From positions 29,178,776 to 29,242,775 of the forward strand of contig NC_087069.1 of the NCBI RefSeq assembly GCF_963678635.1: a DNA stretch of 64,000 bases, in the 5' to 3' direction. This stretch comes from Symsagittifera roscoffensis (lineage: Eukaryota > Xenacoelomorpha > Acoela > Convolutidae). This document shows positions 30,501 through 55,300 of this stretch, piece by piece. Under the pieces are notes generated by a model that had not been told where the DNA came from, did no database searches, and saw only the letters and a program-made list of their open reading frames with translations. Every line of letters starts with the position of its first letter. Position 1 is the stretch's first letter. The position numbers were made by a program, and so were the translations under genes.

Positions 30501-33493
30501 TTTGTCTCTTCATCGATTGCCCTGCTATCCGCGGATGACCTGAAAGTAATTTTCGAGGGTAAAGCGGAAGAACTGACAAAATTGCAAGAAGATCTGAACA
30601 GTTTATTTTGTTGGAGCAATCAAAATTAACTTGATTAATTACAAGAAATGCTCAATATCTGAGTTCGAAATTGACAAGTGCCACCAATTGAAAAAGACTT
30701 CATGCTTGATTAACCCTTGATTGAAAAGAAACCTCCAGTGAAGGATGTTTGTCTAGTCATCAGTGAAAATTTTTTTTGTAGTGACCTTGTTAAATATCGG
30801 GTTAGCCAAGCAATGAAATTCCTCTTTCTCCTGCGACGAAGCACTTGACCGATTATAACGATAGAGTCAAAATTACACTTATACAGAGCTATCTTATCAA
30901 CTCTATTCTTCACACCTTCACAGTGCTGGGAACTTCGGCGATCTGATTATCATATCGTCGAATCTTTTCACAAGAGAGCAATCAAATGGTTATGCAGAAA
31001 CTTTAGCTAATTTATTTCAGTCTCAAAGACTTGGTAATGTATAGTAAAATTTTGAATAGAAAAATTGACTGGTACAGGACGGGGCACAGAGTCAATGTCA
31101 TCCAGAGAGTAATGGAATTTTTCGATGAACAGCACTGGAAGAAAAAAATGATCGAGTATATGCGGAGCTACTTCGAAAAGAACATGAATCAATAGAACTT
31201 TTGCTCATGGATTTTTGTTTTTATCTACATTTGTGAAAACTGTCGAGCAAATCCTAGAACTTAATAGCTGGAAAAACATCCCAGAGGCATAATCAGGAAG
31301 TAAAAAAATAATAATATGGTTATATAAGAATAAGAGGAAAACGTTGTTGATCAACGTTGAATTAGTTAGGAGTACTTTCGAGCTACTGCTCATCAGCATC
31401 TTAAAACACACAAAAATTGGGCTTGAAAAGCCCCAATTTCACCAAATCATAATAAAGATAACATAATATTACTGTGATTGAAAGAAAAGTTAATGGACAG
31501 GATTTTACTAAAACAGGATTTTATGAACCCGGGCCTGACACGACTTTTATTTTGGTTATTTTAACCTCAACCGATTCACCAGATATAATTTCCGAAAAAA
31601 ATCATCGTTTGTCGTATACCTTAGCAACAATACTGCCTAATCTATTCGTGTTTTCAGTCCATTAATCCCATCAAGCTTTCTTGCAACCTCGGGTTGACTC
31701 CCAGAGGCGAAAAGGAATCTTAGTGTGCCTTAGTGTTTTTACCTAACATTGAGAAGTGCTCACTCGATTCAGAACCGAAAGTTCGAGAAGATTTTTCTTT
31801 GGAATATGTCCTTACAGTAGCTGTACATAGAACGAGCATAACTTAATCTTAATTTTGCATCAAGTTTTAATGCGGTAGAAAAAAAAGAGAATGCAAGAAA
31901 AATACAACCCTGTGCGGTAGCTGTTCCGTTTGGTATCACCAGCACGCTACTGAAGTTCCTCAAACGCTGATGACTCTCGCAAACGTTGAGGAAAATTTGG
32001 AGAACTCAGAAGTCAATTTGTGTATTGCATTTATTGGAAGCTGTATTTATTATGCAAGCTTTGAAAATTTGATTTTCTTCAAATCGTTCTTATCATTTTT
32101 TAAATAATGAATTTAATCATAGAAGGAATGATTGCTCCCTAGGTTTGCAAATCAGTTTTAAAAAGGACATCTTAAAATGATTTGCAAACTAAGGGAGCAA
32201 TCCTTTTATCTCTGATTAAATTCCTTATGAAAATAACAATAATAATACTAATATGAAGATTTTATCTCATATCAAAGTAAACTGTGGCTTCCTGAAAGCT
32301 TTGTAAAGCTTGCATATTAAATACAGGTACCAGTAACTGCAATACACACTTGGATTTCTGAGTTCTCTTAATTTTCTTCAACGTATGCTACAGCCATGAT
32401 CGGTTGCGGATTTTCAGTAGTGTGCTGATAATACTAAAGAGAAACGCTATCGCACAGGGTTGTATTTGGCTTGCATTCTTTCTATTATTCTACCGCATCA
32501 AAAATTATTGCAAAGTTAAGATTCAGTTATGTTGTTCTATGTAAAGCTGCTTTAACGACATACTCTCGAAATCTTCTCGAATCTTCGCTTCTCTATTCAA
32601 AGAGCACTTCTCAATGTGACGTGAAAACACTTAAGCGCACTAAGATTTCTTTTTGGTTACTGAAGTCAGTAATAATTTTTCCAGGCTCTTTTGTCTCTAT
32701 GATCCCTTGACGCAGAAAAACGCAATTTTAAACAAAACGCAAATTTTAAACAAAACGCAAATTTTAAACGCAAATTTAAGCATTTTTTTTATTATCGTGG
32801 TTGATCGGTTTTTTTTATTATCGTGGTTGATGGGTTTTGCACAGAAAGCGGCCATCTTGTTTGCTTTTAGTTTTTTTTACATACTATCTAGTGTTTCTTT
32901 CTTTGTGTTAAAACTGTTTTTTTTTTCATTGAAAATTCCAAAGTTGAAATGCCACTTCAGACTTTTCGCATTGTGAAATTTCTCTATGTTGTTCAACTAC
33001 TGGCTGAAGATAGTGGTGTCAGAAGTCTTGTTTGCATAAGGTACCTGCAGGAACTGGTAGCGTTACATCATCTTCGTTATGCTTGCTGGTGTCATCTTTG
33101 GGGTTAAAAGTAGTTGAAACTGGGTTAGCGTCCTCAAAGATGCTGGACACGCTGTGCGTTCTCTGGAAGTAGCGAGGAGTCTGTGGCTCATTCTTCGAAC
33201 TGCCCGATTCTCCCGAAAATATATTCTAAAAATAAATGATGGATTAGGCTGAAAAAAATGCGGTGGTTTCTTCTCTACAAGAAAATATCTAATGTACATT
33301 GCTGCTATCTAGAAAAGGCTAGTTTCGCTTGCTGGATTGCAGAAAATTGCCTCGTTCGCTTAAACTGATAGTAACTTTTTATATAAGCCAAGCGAAGAAT
33401 TACTTGTTGGTATCTTATTCTGAAAAGTTACATGCTCGAAGTTGAATCATTCCGTGTTTAAAAAATTTTAAAACTAACCTTGAACCATTTCAT
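24523..33493 (-). CDS. Unrecognised coiled-coil protein, 350 aa, five exons
   Basis: Minus-strand gene, complement(join(24523..24774, 25256..25567, 25679..25971, 33045..33225, 33479..33493)), total 1053 nt, all phases consistent. The first exon is only MKWFK (ATG 33493; donor GTTAGT). Exon 2 is Ser/Thr-rich (NIFSGESGSSKNEPQ, RTHSVSSIFEDANP); exon 3 is acidic and Asn/Gln-rich; exon 4 is a coiled coil (about residues 185-262, MENLENKLVASIQKQG and following heptads); exon 5 ends QPYSNGVPHRSIAPNKKY then MALFN. No membrane span or signal peptide. The exon 3 donor (CAA/GTAGGT at 25678) is the weakest site and the first exon is tiny, so both ends of the model are tentative. Divergent from DHX15. Function unknown; the coiled coil suggests oligomerisation. 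Confidence 0.6.
24997..25190 (-). ncRNA. Intronic element fragment with canonical hammerhead core
   Basis: In the 481-bp intron of the coiled-coil gene, same strand. Minus strand has CTGATGA (25027-25021), helix II GCAC/GTGC with AAAAT loop, GAAA (25006-25003) and palindromic AACGTT, with predicted cleavage after the T at 24997. Sequence from there to about 25190 is a diverged relative of the PLE pseudo-LTR. Directly at the predicted cleavage site the sequence changes to (AGT)n, so the 3' strand of helix I is missing and self-cleavage in place is doubtful. Confidence 0.6.
26075..27866 (+). pseudogene. LINE reverse transcriptase, one frameshift
   Basis: 5'-truncated LINE in the 7-kb intron of the coiled-coil gene, antisense to it. 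The linker frame (to about 26580, ending KTACGPNEI) is out of phase with the RT frame (26520-27866), so a single shift at about 26565 separates them. RT blocks: SDYRPVSITPVV, NQHGFRKHASTTTAM, motif A SVDLSKAFDRVQHH, motif B SQGVPQGTFLGPILF, motif C IKFADDSYTI, ending HELFPPARH. The 3' UTR ends in TTCTTCTTCTT (27946-27957), a microsatellite tail. Catalytic Asp residues are intact, so the copy is fairly young. Confidence 0.8.
29020..30211 (+). mobile_element. Young LINE insertion (Ingi/Vingi- or R1-like), chimeric 5' end
   Basis: Flanked by a perfect 13-bp target duplication ACTACTTCAGTTT (29007-29019, 30212-30224). The first 60 bp (29021-29080) duplicate the element's own 3' end (GACAGATACAACCGCCGTCAT to CCCGTCAG), then jump to the FADD motif region. 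Clearly richer in G+C than its surroundings. The 5' portion up to motif C is otherwise missing. Confidence 0.8.
29081..30186 (+). pseudogene. LINE RT C-terminal half with CPYC zinc motif
   Basis: Begins at motif C (QFADDLTIGAAAD), then ISVEKTEAVFVSL, VTILGVRIDSQLRFG, YAAEVWGAF and ARAITGAPKGSPAAQTRAEI. After a frameshift at about 29860 it ends with CPYCNNGEEDTEHVLLHC, the zinc knuckle typical of the C terminus of several LINE clades, and DFLRSIGVYPPSAL. Two or three shifts break the frame (29430, 29860). Confidence 0.75.
31709..32656. repeat. Large inverted repeat (foldback), arms about 450-490 bp
   Basis: The left arm (31709-32160) reverse-complements the right arm (32172-32656), separated by about 11 bp. 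Matching blocks include GATTGCTCCCT / AGGGAGCAATC near the centre, CCTGTGCGGTAG / ...CGCACAGGGTTGTATTT..., and AAAGGAATCTTAGTG / CACTAAGATTTCTTT at the outer ends. Arms differ by about 20-25% by eye. No ORF; it lies in the large intron of the coiled-coil gene. Confidence 0.8.
32710..32840. repeat. Short tandem duplications
   Basis: ACGCAAATTTTAAACAAA units of about 18 bp at 32719-32785 (three copies), followed by two 27-28-bp copies of TTTTTTTTATTATCGTGGTTGAT at about 32786-32836. Confidence 0.75.
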
Positions 33494-33499
33494 TTTCAG

Positions 33500-35076
33500 G
33501 TCGAAAATAATTCAATTTTTGAAATAGTAGAAGATTCAATGCTGGTAACTTTTTTATGGAGTGTAGGCACTTGTCACTGGATAACCAACAGAGACATTTT
33601 CTTCTTCTGAGTAAATATTAATTGTACGATGTTATGGCAGCTATGGTTTATTACATGGTGTGCTGATGTAGTGAAAATATAATAATTCCACTACCAAGAA
33701 CACATGTTGCATATTTCTGGCTCCGTCTTTCCCGTTTTTTATAAGTCAGAATTTTAGTAAGTACAATTGTTGTAATCAATTGTTCTGAGTCGAGTAACCG
33801 GCGCTTAACTAAGAACCGAAACAGTTGAAAGGTATGCTTTTAGGAATTGTCAACTAGCCCTGGTATACGAAATTGATAGCCTTTAATTGTTTTTTGTTCT
33901 GACTTTCGAGGAAAAGGCCGGAACTTTTGTGCTCGGGTGATTTTTTTGCCAGACAACGTTCGACTTTTTAACTAGCAATTTGAGAATTTCAAATTGTTTT
34001 AAAATGTATTCCATAGGCATCAAATGGTAGTCGGAACATTCAGTGCTTAGCTCTGATACAAGCAGTCTTGTTAAATTATGCGGATGAATGGTACTTTTTT
34101 TTGTTTTTGAATGGATCAGGGTACAAAAACTTGGCCGAATACTAATTTGTGTGGAAGCGTCAGGCATTTTCACGGGGAATATTTCCAGCCCCCAAAAAAG
34201 TTAGTATATTTTTATTGGTGCCAATCTTATTGCTCGCCTGTATGAAAAACTGATTGTATTAGAAGGCGGCCATATCGATATATCTACGCTTGCGATAAGC
34301 AAGCTTTATCAATTGGGAACATTGAATTTTTTTTTCATGAAAACTTAAGCACATAACCGTTTCATGTAAACAGTTATGTTATTTAGTTGTCTTTATCAAA
34401 AGCTGTTCAATTTCTACACTGCCTATGAACTTTGACCAATATTTGTTATTATACATCAAATTACAGGAATTTCAGTGTTTTTTTTGAAGATTTTGAAAAA
34501 TGTATTCTTCATAGTCGACTTTTTCCCCCACTTCTTTATGTTCACAAATATCTCTGCAAATCTTATAATATCTGTTATATAAGCCACAAGTTTCTTATGA
34601 AACAAGCAATTTTTGTTGAAACTAGGAGAGTGTTTGAGATTTGCGAGGGTACAAGGATCTGCAATGACGTGATGATTTTTTTCGGACTTTTTGAAATCTC
34701 TTGAAACCCTATTCGGCTAAAATTTCGTGACCGGCTTTGACAAGAAATTGGGTTTCATTTTAGCGTGTGTGACACAACACACAAACAAGTTTATATCAAA
34801 TTTTTTTTTCGTGACCGGATATGTTTGGTTCTTTCTTTGGATAGGGAAATAGTAGAATTCTGCGAATACCAGCCTCGAACCTAGAACTTTTTCAGGCTAT
34901 GACAAGAAGAAAGTTTTTATTTTGTTGACATGCTTTGTATTTAACCCCGCGATCTATCAGTCTGTGAAATATCCCCAGATTTCTATCCTCCTAAAATATA
35001 ACTATCTTTTTAGATCAAGCTGCAGATTTCGCTGGTCTGAATTCGCGTCATAAACTGAAGTCGTGAGTGAGAAGAA
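33500..35076. other. Intergenic region between divergent genes
   Basis: Lies between the ATG of the coiled-coil gene (33493, minus) and the ATG of DHX15 (35077, plus), so both promoters should be here. No ORF, TATA-like arrangement or repeat stands out, apart from the palindrome GTGTGTGACACAACACAC (34764-34781) and the phrase TCGTGACCGG at 34724 and 34809. Confidence 0.5.
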
Positions 35077-48192
<13,116 letters not shown>

Positions 48193-48485
48193 GAGATAAT
48201 TGACTAAAGAAAAAACTGTTTGTTCGTTGGACTTTTTTTAAAAACGGAACAGAGTTTGGGTTCTGAGTTGTGTCCAAATGATAATTTTTTTAGGTCTAAT
48301 GGCTGACACAATTGAAGAAAATTGTAGGTAGCAGTTATTTTTCCGAGGAAGATTTTTTTGCAAAATGTTTCAATTTTTGGTATATTTTGGAATTCATTAT
48401 TGCTGGTGGTATGTAAACCAGTCGTCATAAACCAGCTACTACATAAATAAGTCATTAAACAATTATGTAACAGATACTAAAAACA

Positions 48486-48491
48486 AATAAA
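48486..48491 (+). promoter_or_regulatory. Candidate poly(A) signal of DHX15
   Basis: AATAAA about 294 nt after the DHX15 stop codon, the first one seen downstream. The 830 bp from here to 49319 show no other gene. Confidence 0.45.
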
Positions 48492-49319
48492 CCTCAACAC
48501 AAACTATATGAATTTCGGCTGGTTTTTATATCCCCCATACTTTCGGTCGTTTTCACTTCGGCTGGTTTATTGACTATCCATTGTTGCTATGGGTGATGTT
48601 TTTGATTTTTCGTTCATTGAGTTTGAAATATCTAAAGTCGCTATAATTTACAACTAGTCGGAAGACGCGCAGATAAGTTTTGAGCAGATAAGTGTTGTCA
48701 CTTCATTTTGAAGATTTCAATTTGTTGGATTAGAAAACTGATGGTAAATGTGATTTAATAATTACAGAGAAGAAAATTATAATTTGATTGACATCATTCT
48801 TTTTTTTTTTCAGGTAACACAGCAATTGTACAATTAAAGGATCAAATTTGGTTAATTTTACAGGTTATTGGATGACAAAATAACTGTTTTTGTTCCGCTT
48901 TATTGACCTGTTTTCTAAATTCGTTTCAAGGAATAATTGGTTGTTCTTGAGAGTTTTTATCAAATGTCGTCTATGGATTTAGAAAATCGCCCTAATTTGA
49001 ACCGATCAAAGTGATTGCTCGTTGACTTTGTTCAGTAGAATTGGGATTCTGCGAAAAAATCCTTATCAAAAAAATAATTTAAGTTTTTGCTGTGTATCTG
49101 GTTTTTTGCATAAAAAAGATGAGCCCTTTAGGTTAACATTTCAGTGATCGCATGAGACTGCAACAAATTTAAGAACGGATGAGACCAGAAACCAAGCTCT
49201 AAGAATCAGTCTCACTTACAGATCTTTTATGTACTACAGACGGGAGACGAATCACGTGAAAGAACAAGATTCACTTTGCTTTTTTGCTGTTAGATCATCA
49301 GTCCAGAAAATGATCTGAA

Positions 49320-52300
49320 ATGAGTGCAATTAACGCAAGGTGAGCAGCTTTGATCTCGAACTAACCAAAATTTGTAATTTTGGACAGGACCTTTGCTAGC
49401 TTTGTATTTGAGAGTGGACTTCTGAATTGTCAAATTCTGTGAAAGCACACTTTGAAACTTAACGACTTCATAATATAATGAAAGATTCTTGGTTTCAATT
49501 AAAATAATGTTTTAGACCGAACTCTACTGAAAATGGCTATGAAAACGTCAATCGGGGCTGCTGTCGGAAGATCCGCAACTTCAAGTTGTTCCGACGTCTC
49601 AGGTGCAAAAAGAAAGAGGCGACTGCCAGCTCAAATGATAGTAACGCCAAAACAACAGTAGTACACCACCTAATAACACCCAACATTGAAATTTTGGACT
49701 CCAATGTTGAGATCCCGAATGTCAGGACTCCAGTTAGTCTTCGGGGGGCTCGCAAACTTCCGATTCGAAGGCATGTCAGGTCTCGCTATACGTTGAAATC
49801 TCTGAGACCTTCGATAGCGCCTCGTGATTCAAATCGGTCCATGACTTACGAATTATCGGAACATGTATACAGCGATGGAGCTTTTTACAACGTAAGTATC
49901 TTTGTTTTCTAAATATCTTCCGATGAGTTGCTAAGCTTCTGTTTTATTTCTGTTTGTTGTTTATTATTTCAGGTATCCGATATCATCAATATGGTGTACG
50001 GCTCTTTAATCTTTTCTAACATATTTTCTTTCTGAAAAAGACCAGCTTACAGCTATTTTTTTGATTTTTTAATGAATATAAGATGTTGTCAGCCAGTTCA
50101 TGATACTTGTCCATGTAAAATATGGCTCGGTTGAGTCCTTGGAGGATTTTGAGAAATGAGTCAGCAACATTTTAGATTCCAAGTTAAGTTTGATTTTATG
50201 TAAAGCTATTGCAAGAGTTCGATTCTTTTCCACACGCAATAGCGTTATTGTCCATCTAATATTACAAGAAAAAAAAACACTTCTGTTCACTTGTCTGTTG
50301 ATTGTAGGAAATTGAGGACAGTCGTGACATATCGGCGAGAAGAGTGAGCCACAGAGCGCACGTGTACGACACACCAGACGCAGAGAGACGACTGGCGGCA
50401 CCCACTAACCAGAACAGTCGCGACGAGTGAGTTCCTGCCTTTCCGTTAATGCTTTCAGTTTCGTTGAGTGAATATTCTTGTTCAATTCCAGTCCAGAAAC
50501 TTGGGACTTTCTTTCTTGTTTTCAGCTAGCAAAGTCGGCTTCATTGGAAAATGGATAGTAATTGCTTGCTCTAAGACATAAATGCAAACTTTTGAAGATA
50601 GTTTAGTGTGTTGGCAAAGTCAATTCGAATCATGGTTCCTCAAACCAGGGGATTTCTTATCCCCGTGTGAAGTGGTCGGACAAATTCACGAGCTATTATC
50701 ATAATAATGATGCCGAGTAAAGTCCTTCGTGTTTTCCCAGATATAGCCAACGTGCGATGCGGACGCTGGAGAATGCAGTGAACAATGATGATCTGAGAGC
50801 CATCCCTTGGGAGTCAGCGGGAGATCCAGGCAGGTACTACCTGAGGAGTCCCACGGACACCATGTTCTACACCGTCAGATCTGCCCCAACGGGAGGTAAA
50901 TTAGTAAACCTGGCCGCATGTTTTCTTTGAAATTTTTTGACATTTCTGAAAAACAATCGAGGTTTTTTTCTGTTAACTTGCATTTAAAGACTCTTTTCCA
51001 ACTGTATGGTGGCAATTTTTGTACTACTTGTAGTTCAAGTTTTAGGGCTGTAAGTCGAAAGCTTTGAGAAATAAAAGATAGAATCCAAGAGAAAATTTAT
51101 TGTGCTATTTATTCCTCAGAGCACGCACCCGGTATACCTGTTTTAAACTAATTCTGGCCCGTCTTCAGAGACGTCTGAAAACGGACCAAAAGGTCTCGTG
51201 ACAATCTATTAGACACTAATGCTTCAATGATTCCATGTAATCATGTGACAATCAGTATTGTAATAGCAGCTTGATTATTGTCAGTGATTATTATCACCAT
51301 TTACGCAAGCAAACGTTGTATTATTTTACGAGTTCATTTTGTTTCTAAATTAAATAAAAAGTCAAACGCTTGTCCAGCTATTCCACTTTATCCAACTTAA
51401 CTTGCATACGTTTTTGCTCAGAATTAAAGCTAAATTTCAGTAATAATATCATGTTTTTTATCAGCATGTGTTTTATCCGCTTTTTTGGCTGCTCGTGTTT
51501 GGAAGACAACAAGAGCATGTGGCGCAAAAACCAAGATTTTAGGTATTAATTTTATTGGCCTGAAGTACTTTTCTTGGTACTTTTCAAAGCTGATTTTTAG
51601 GCGTTTTTTAAAATAATTTGAGACCTTCTTTTTGCCCATTTTGCCTGTGTTGGCGAAGTGGAGCATCGCCTGAGCGTTTCATTATTTGTTTGTTTTAACA
51701 CTCGCGGAGCGTAGTTTAATTTTAAGAACTACCTTTGTTCCAACCTCAAGTGTTACATAACTGTGCTTTTTTATTTGGTGACACTAGCATTAAATCCTTT
51801 GTGTCTTCGAAAGTTGCTAATTCCTCAAACATTAAAGTTGCTAGCGTTTTCCATTTAAATGTAGGATCTCTGCATAAACATTGTGACGAACTGGAAGCAT
51901 TAATAGCCAACCATGGATCGCCACCTGATTTATTATGCCTAAGTGAAACCTGGCTTCATGAAGCCGGCGATATTAATTGCTACAAGCTGACTGGCTACAA
52001 TACTAACTGAGAAAAAATAGGAGTAAGAACGGAGGAGGGGTCTTAGCTTAATGTCAGAAGAATATCTGAGCGAGTTACTAAATTGTTGGTTAATTTACGT
52101 GAAAGTATTCCATTAAAGTTTTATAATGCTCGTTGTTTATAATCAGCCGTAAGCCAATAAGTTTTGCTTCCTTGATGATTTAGATAAGACTCTTGAAGCT
52201 TTATCAATCAAAAAGTATCCTGTTATAGCCTGCGGTGGTTTCAACATTGATATTTTAAAAGCGAATAACCTCTCCTCAAAATGTCATGAGGTCATGGAAA

Positions 52301-55300
52301 GCAATGGCTTTGAACAGCTGATCACCAAACCAACGCGAATTGCCAATACAAGTGAAACTCTTTTAGATCACTTCATTATTAAAGTCTTAAAAGTCAAATC
52401 TGCTCAAGTACGAAATAACATGTCTTTTTCTGATCTTTCTCTGATTACTTTGGAATTTTACACATCACAGTTAGAAGACGAAGATACAAAAACTTATCGT
52501 GATACTAGTTTTCTGAAATCCATATTGAATCAGCAGATATCTAAAACGATGCAAACAATTAACTTTTCAGAATCATTGGATGATTGCTTTCATCAGTTTG
52601 CATCAAAATATAATAGAGTATTAGATAATTTTGCTCCTTTTAGATCATCAAGTTCGAAGAAAAGAAAAGCTAAGTTTTCATGGATCACTATTTAAAAAAA
52701 ATTGATTGCAAAACGGAACCGGCTACATAAAGCATGGTCAAAAAAAATCAGCCCCGACTGCGAGAATTCTAGAAAGAAATTTAAAACTGAGATTCACTTT
52801 TCAAAAAAGACCAATATAATAAATTTCAAAAAAGACCAATATAATAAATTTCAAAAATGTATTGGTGACTCAAGGCAAGTCTAAAAAATTTTAAATGAAA
52901 ATAATGGAATTGCATGTGGCAAAAAAGAAAAAATTATCTCAATTAAAAACACAAACGGAGAACTAATCACGTCTCATCTTGACATTGCAAATGAATTTAA
53001 CAGATTTTTCTCAACTATCGGTTTTAACCTGTCCAATGAATTACCAAGTTCTAGCTCAGAGCAAATCCTTGAGAAACCAAATTTTTGTATGCGTAACATT
53101 TCAGCGACAGAATTGGAGATCGATACAATTACTACATCCATGCAAAATAAGTCATCTACTCGATTTGGTAATATTACCATGTCATTTTAAAAGCGAGCTG
53201 AGTAACTATTGTACCCCTACTGAAAATTCTAATAGGCAAGTTGTTTAAATCAGCCTCCTTCCCCAGCTCTTTTAAAAGCGAGCTGAGTAACTATTGTACC
53301 CCTACTGAAAATTCTAATAGGCAAGTTGTTTAAATCAGCCTCGTTCCCCAGCTCTTTGGTCGGAGCTGTGGTTCATCCGCTTTATAAAGAAGGATTAAAG
53401 CTGGTTTTAGAAAATTACCGTCCAATATCTCTTCTCATAACCTGGAGTAAAATTTTCGGGCGTGCTATGTACAACAGAGTATACGAATGCCTGGACTTTT
53501 TTTCCTAATCTGTGTCAAACAGTTTGATTTCCGAAAAAGCATAGTATTATTGATGCAATTGCAGAAGTTACGCCGGTTTTTCTTGATTTGAAGATGGCGT
53601 TCGATACGCTTGATCATAAAAATCTTTTAAATAAATTAGAAATAAGTGAACAGACGTTACTATGGTTCAAATACTACCTTAAAAACGACAGGCATTTAGT
53701 GCAAATTGGAAATTCCAGATCTTATTGGCTGGAAGTAAATTGCGGTGATCCACAGGGTTCCATTTTGGGGCCCGTGTTATTCCTCATATATATCAATGAC
53801 CTACCCAAAGTGTGCATTTCGTGTGAAGTTTACTATTTGCAGATGATACAAACATTGCAGGTTTAAATTGCTCAATTGAAAGTTTCAATAATGATCTTAA
53901 AGCGGTTACTGAATGGCTTTGTGTTAACAAATTATCACTAAATATAGATAAAATTGTGTATTTGAACTTATCCTCACTTAATGATTCCAGTTCTCTCTTA
54001 TACATCAATAAATTACCCCTAAAAAGCATTTCTTCATGCAAATATCTCGGTGCTCATATTATCATTCAATGTTCACAATAATTACATGCGGAACAAAATC
54101 AGAAAACAATGCGGGATTGTTTCAAAAATTCGTCATTTTTTTTCCAAATTCGTTTTTTCTTCATTACTATAGTTCAAATGTTAAACCAATTTGCAATACG
54201 GAGTTCTCGTATATAATTGCACCAATTATACTCAACTATTGCCACTTTTGATGATACAGAAACAATTTTTGCGCTTAATTCATTTCAAACGAAAATATAA
54301 TAGCATTCGTTCGTATTTTTGCACTAAAAAAATTTTTAACAGTTCACAAGCTACATGTCTACGAACTTCTCATATTTGTATTGAGAGCCCTTGGTGGACA
54401 TCATTGTGAAAATTTTAAAATAATCTTTTCTGTTTTGAGAATCCTGTTTACATGACACGTAGAGCAAGTTATTTTTCCCTTGAAAGTACCAAAATTAAGA
54501 GTCTAATACAACGAGCTTTGCTCAGCTTTAGGGGATCGAAACTTTTCAATCTATTACGCGATAAAAATTTAGTTCCGGCTTTTTTTTGACAATTCAACTC
54601 ATTCTGATATTCAATCTGTGGCTCATAATCTACTTGATTTATACACTTTGAGCAATGAAGACATCGTTAAATACAAATTTGCAGTTAACTGCTGACGTTT
54701 TTGTACGCCTTTTTGTTTGTCAATTAATTGGGTTTTCAAATAGTCCCTGATTATTTGAAAACCCCTCTTGGACTTGTGTACTGGTTACTGCCACTTGAGC
54801 TCAGTTAGGTGCCCAACGTCAAAATGGCCTCCGTCAAATTCTATTGGTGTCAGGGGGGCTCTAGAGACGAGCTACAGTTAGTAGTGGCAGTAACCGCTAA
54901 GGGAATAAGTTCAAGTTTTACCTTTGAACCGAACAAAAGGGGCTACGACTACTTTCTGAAGATAACACATACAAATTCAGAATTGTTTTTTCTTTTCAAT
55001 TTTCAGCCAGTTGTGTCAAGTTAATATAATTAAACCTATTATCTCAAGGTGTATATCGCCAGGAAATTGTCCTACATACCACTAAAATAGTCGAGTTTTT
55101 TTGAGAGACGTTTTTTTTCTTAGAGTAAAAAGCTACTATTTTGCCTCCTTTATTCTTCAGGAATTATATTTAGTTATTGTTAATTCCACTCTCATGCTTT
55201 TGTAATAAAGTTTATTCGAATGTCTTTGATTTTAGGGCAGCATCCTGCAATCCAAACGGGTTCGTCCTCTCCGAGTTGCTAAAAAGTTTGCTTAACTTAT

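Larger units (their letters stand above)
28074..31200 (+). mobile_element. Degraded LINE split by a younger element
   Basis: Remnants on the plus strand: linker-like MIDRYTPIRA (about 28225) and FKDDSKEVFNYR (28855); after the insertion at 29020-30211 the RT resumes with FSRKPSTKSN, EVPQGCVLGHLLLI, LSADDLKVIF (motif B and C, 30440-30560), and then LKDLVMYSKILNRKIDWYRT-type tail sequence (31020-31200). Numerous stops and shifts. Confidence 0.6.

Noticed and set aside
31957-31997. CTGATGA inside a CCTCAAACG...CGTTGAGG stem, suggesting a second type of hammerhead
   Set aside because: No GAAA core and no helix II between the arms, and the opposite arm of the large inverted repeat does not conserve it.
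33883-34173. 96-codon minus-strand ORF between the two divergent genes
   Set aside because: No motif, no splice consistency with the coiled-coil gene, and base composition like the surrounding intergenic DNA.
51430-51666. 78-codon Lys-rich minus-strand ORF in intron 4 of the Tyr-rich gene
   Set aside because: A/T-rich chance frame without recognisable motif, beside a plus-strand LINE.
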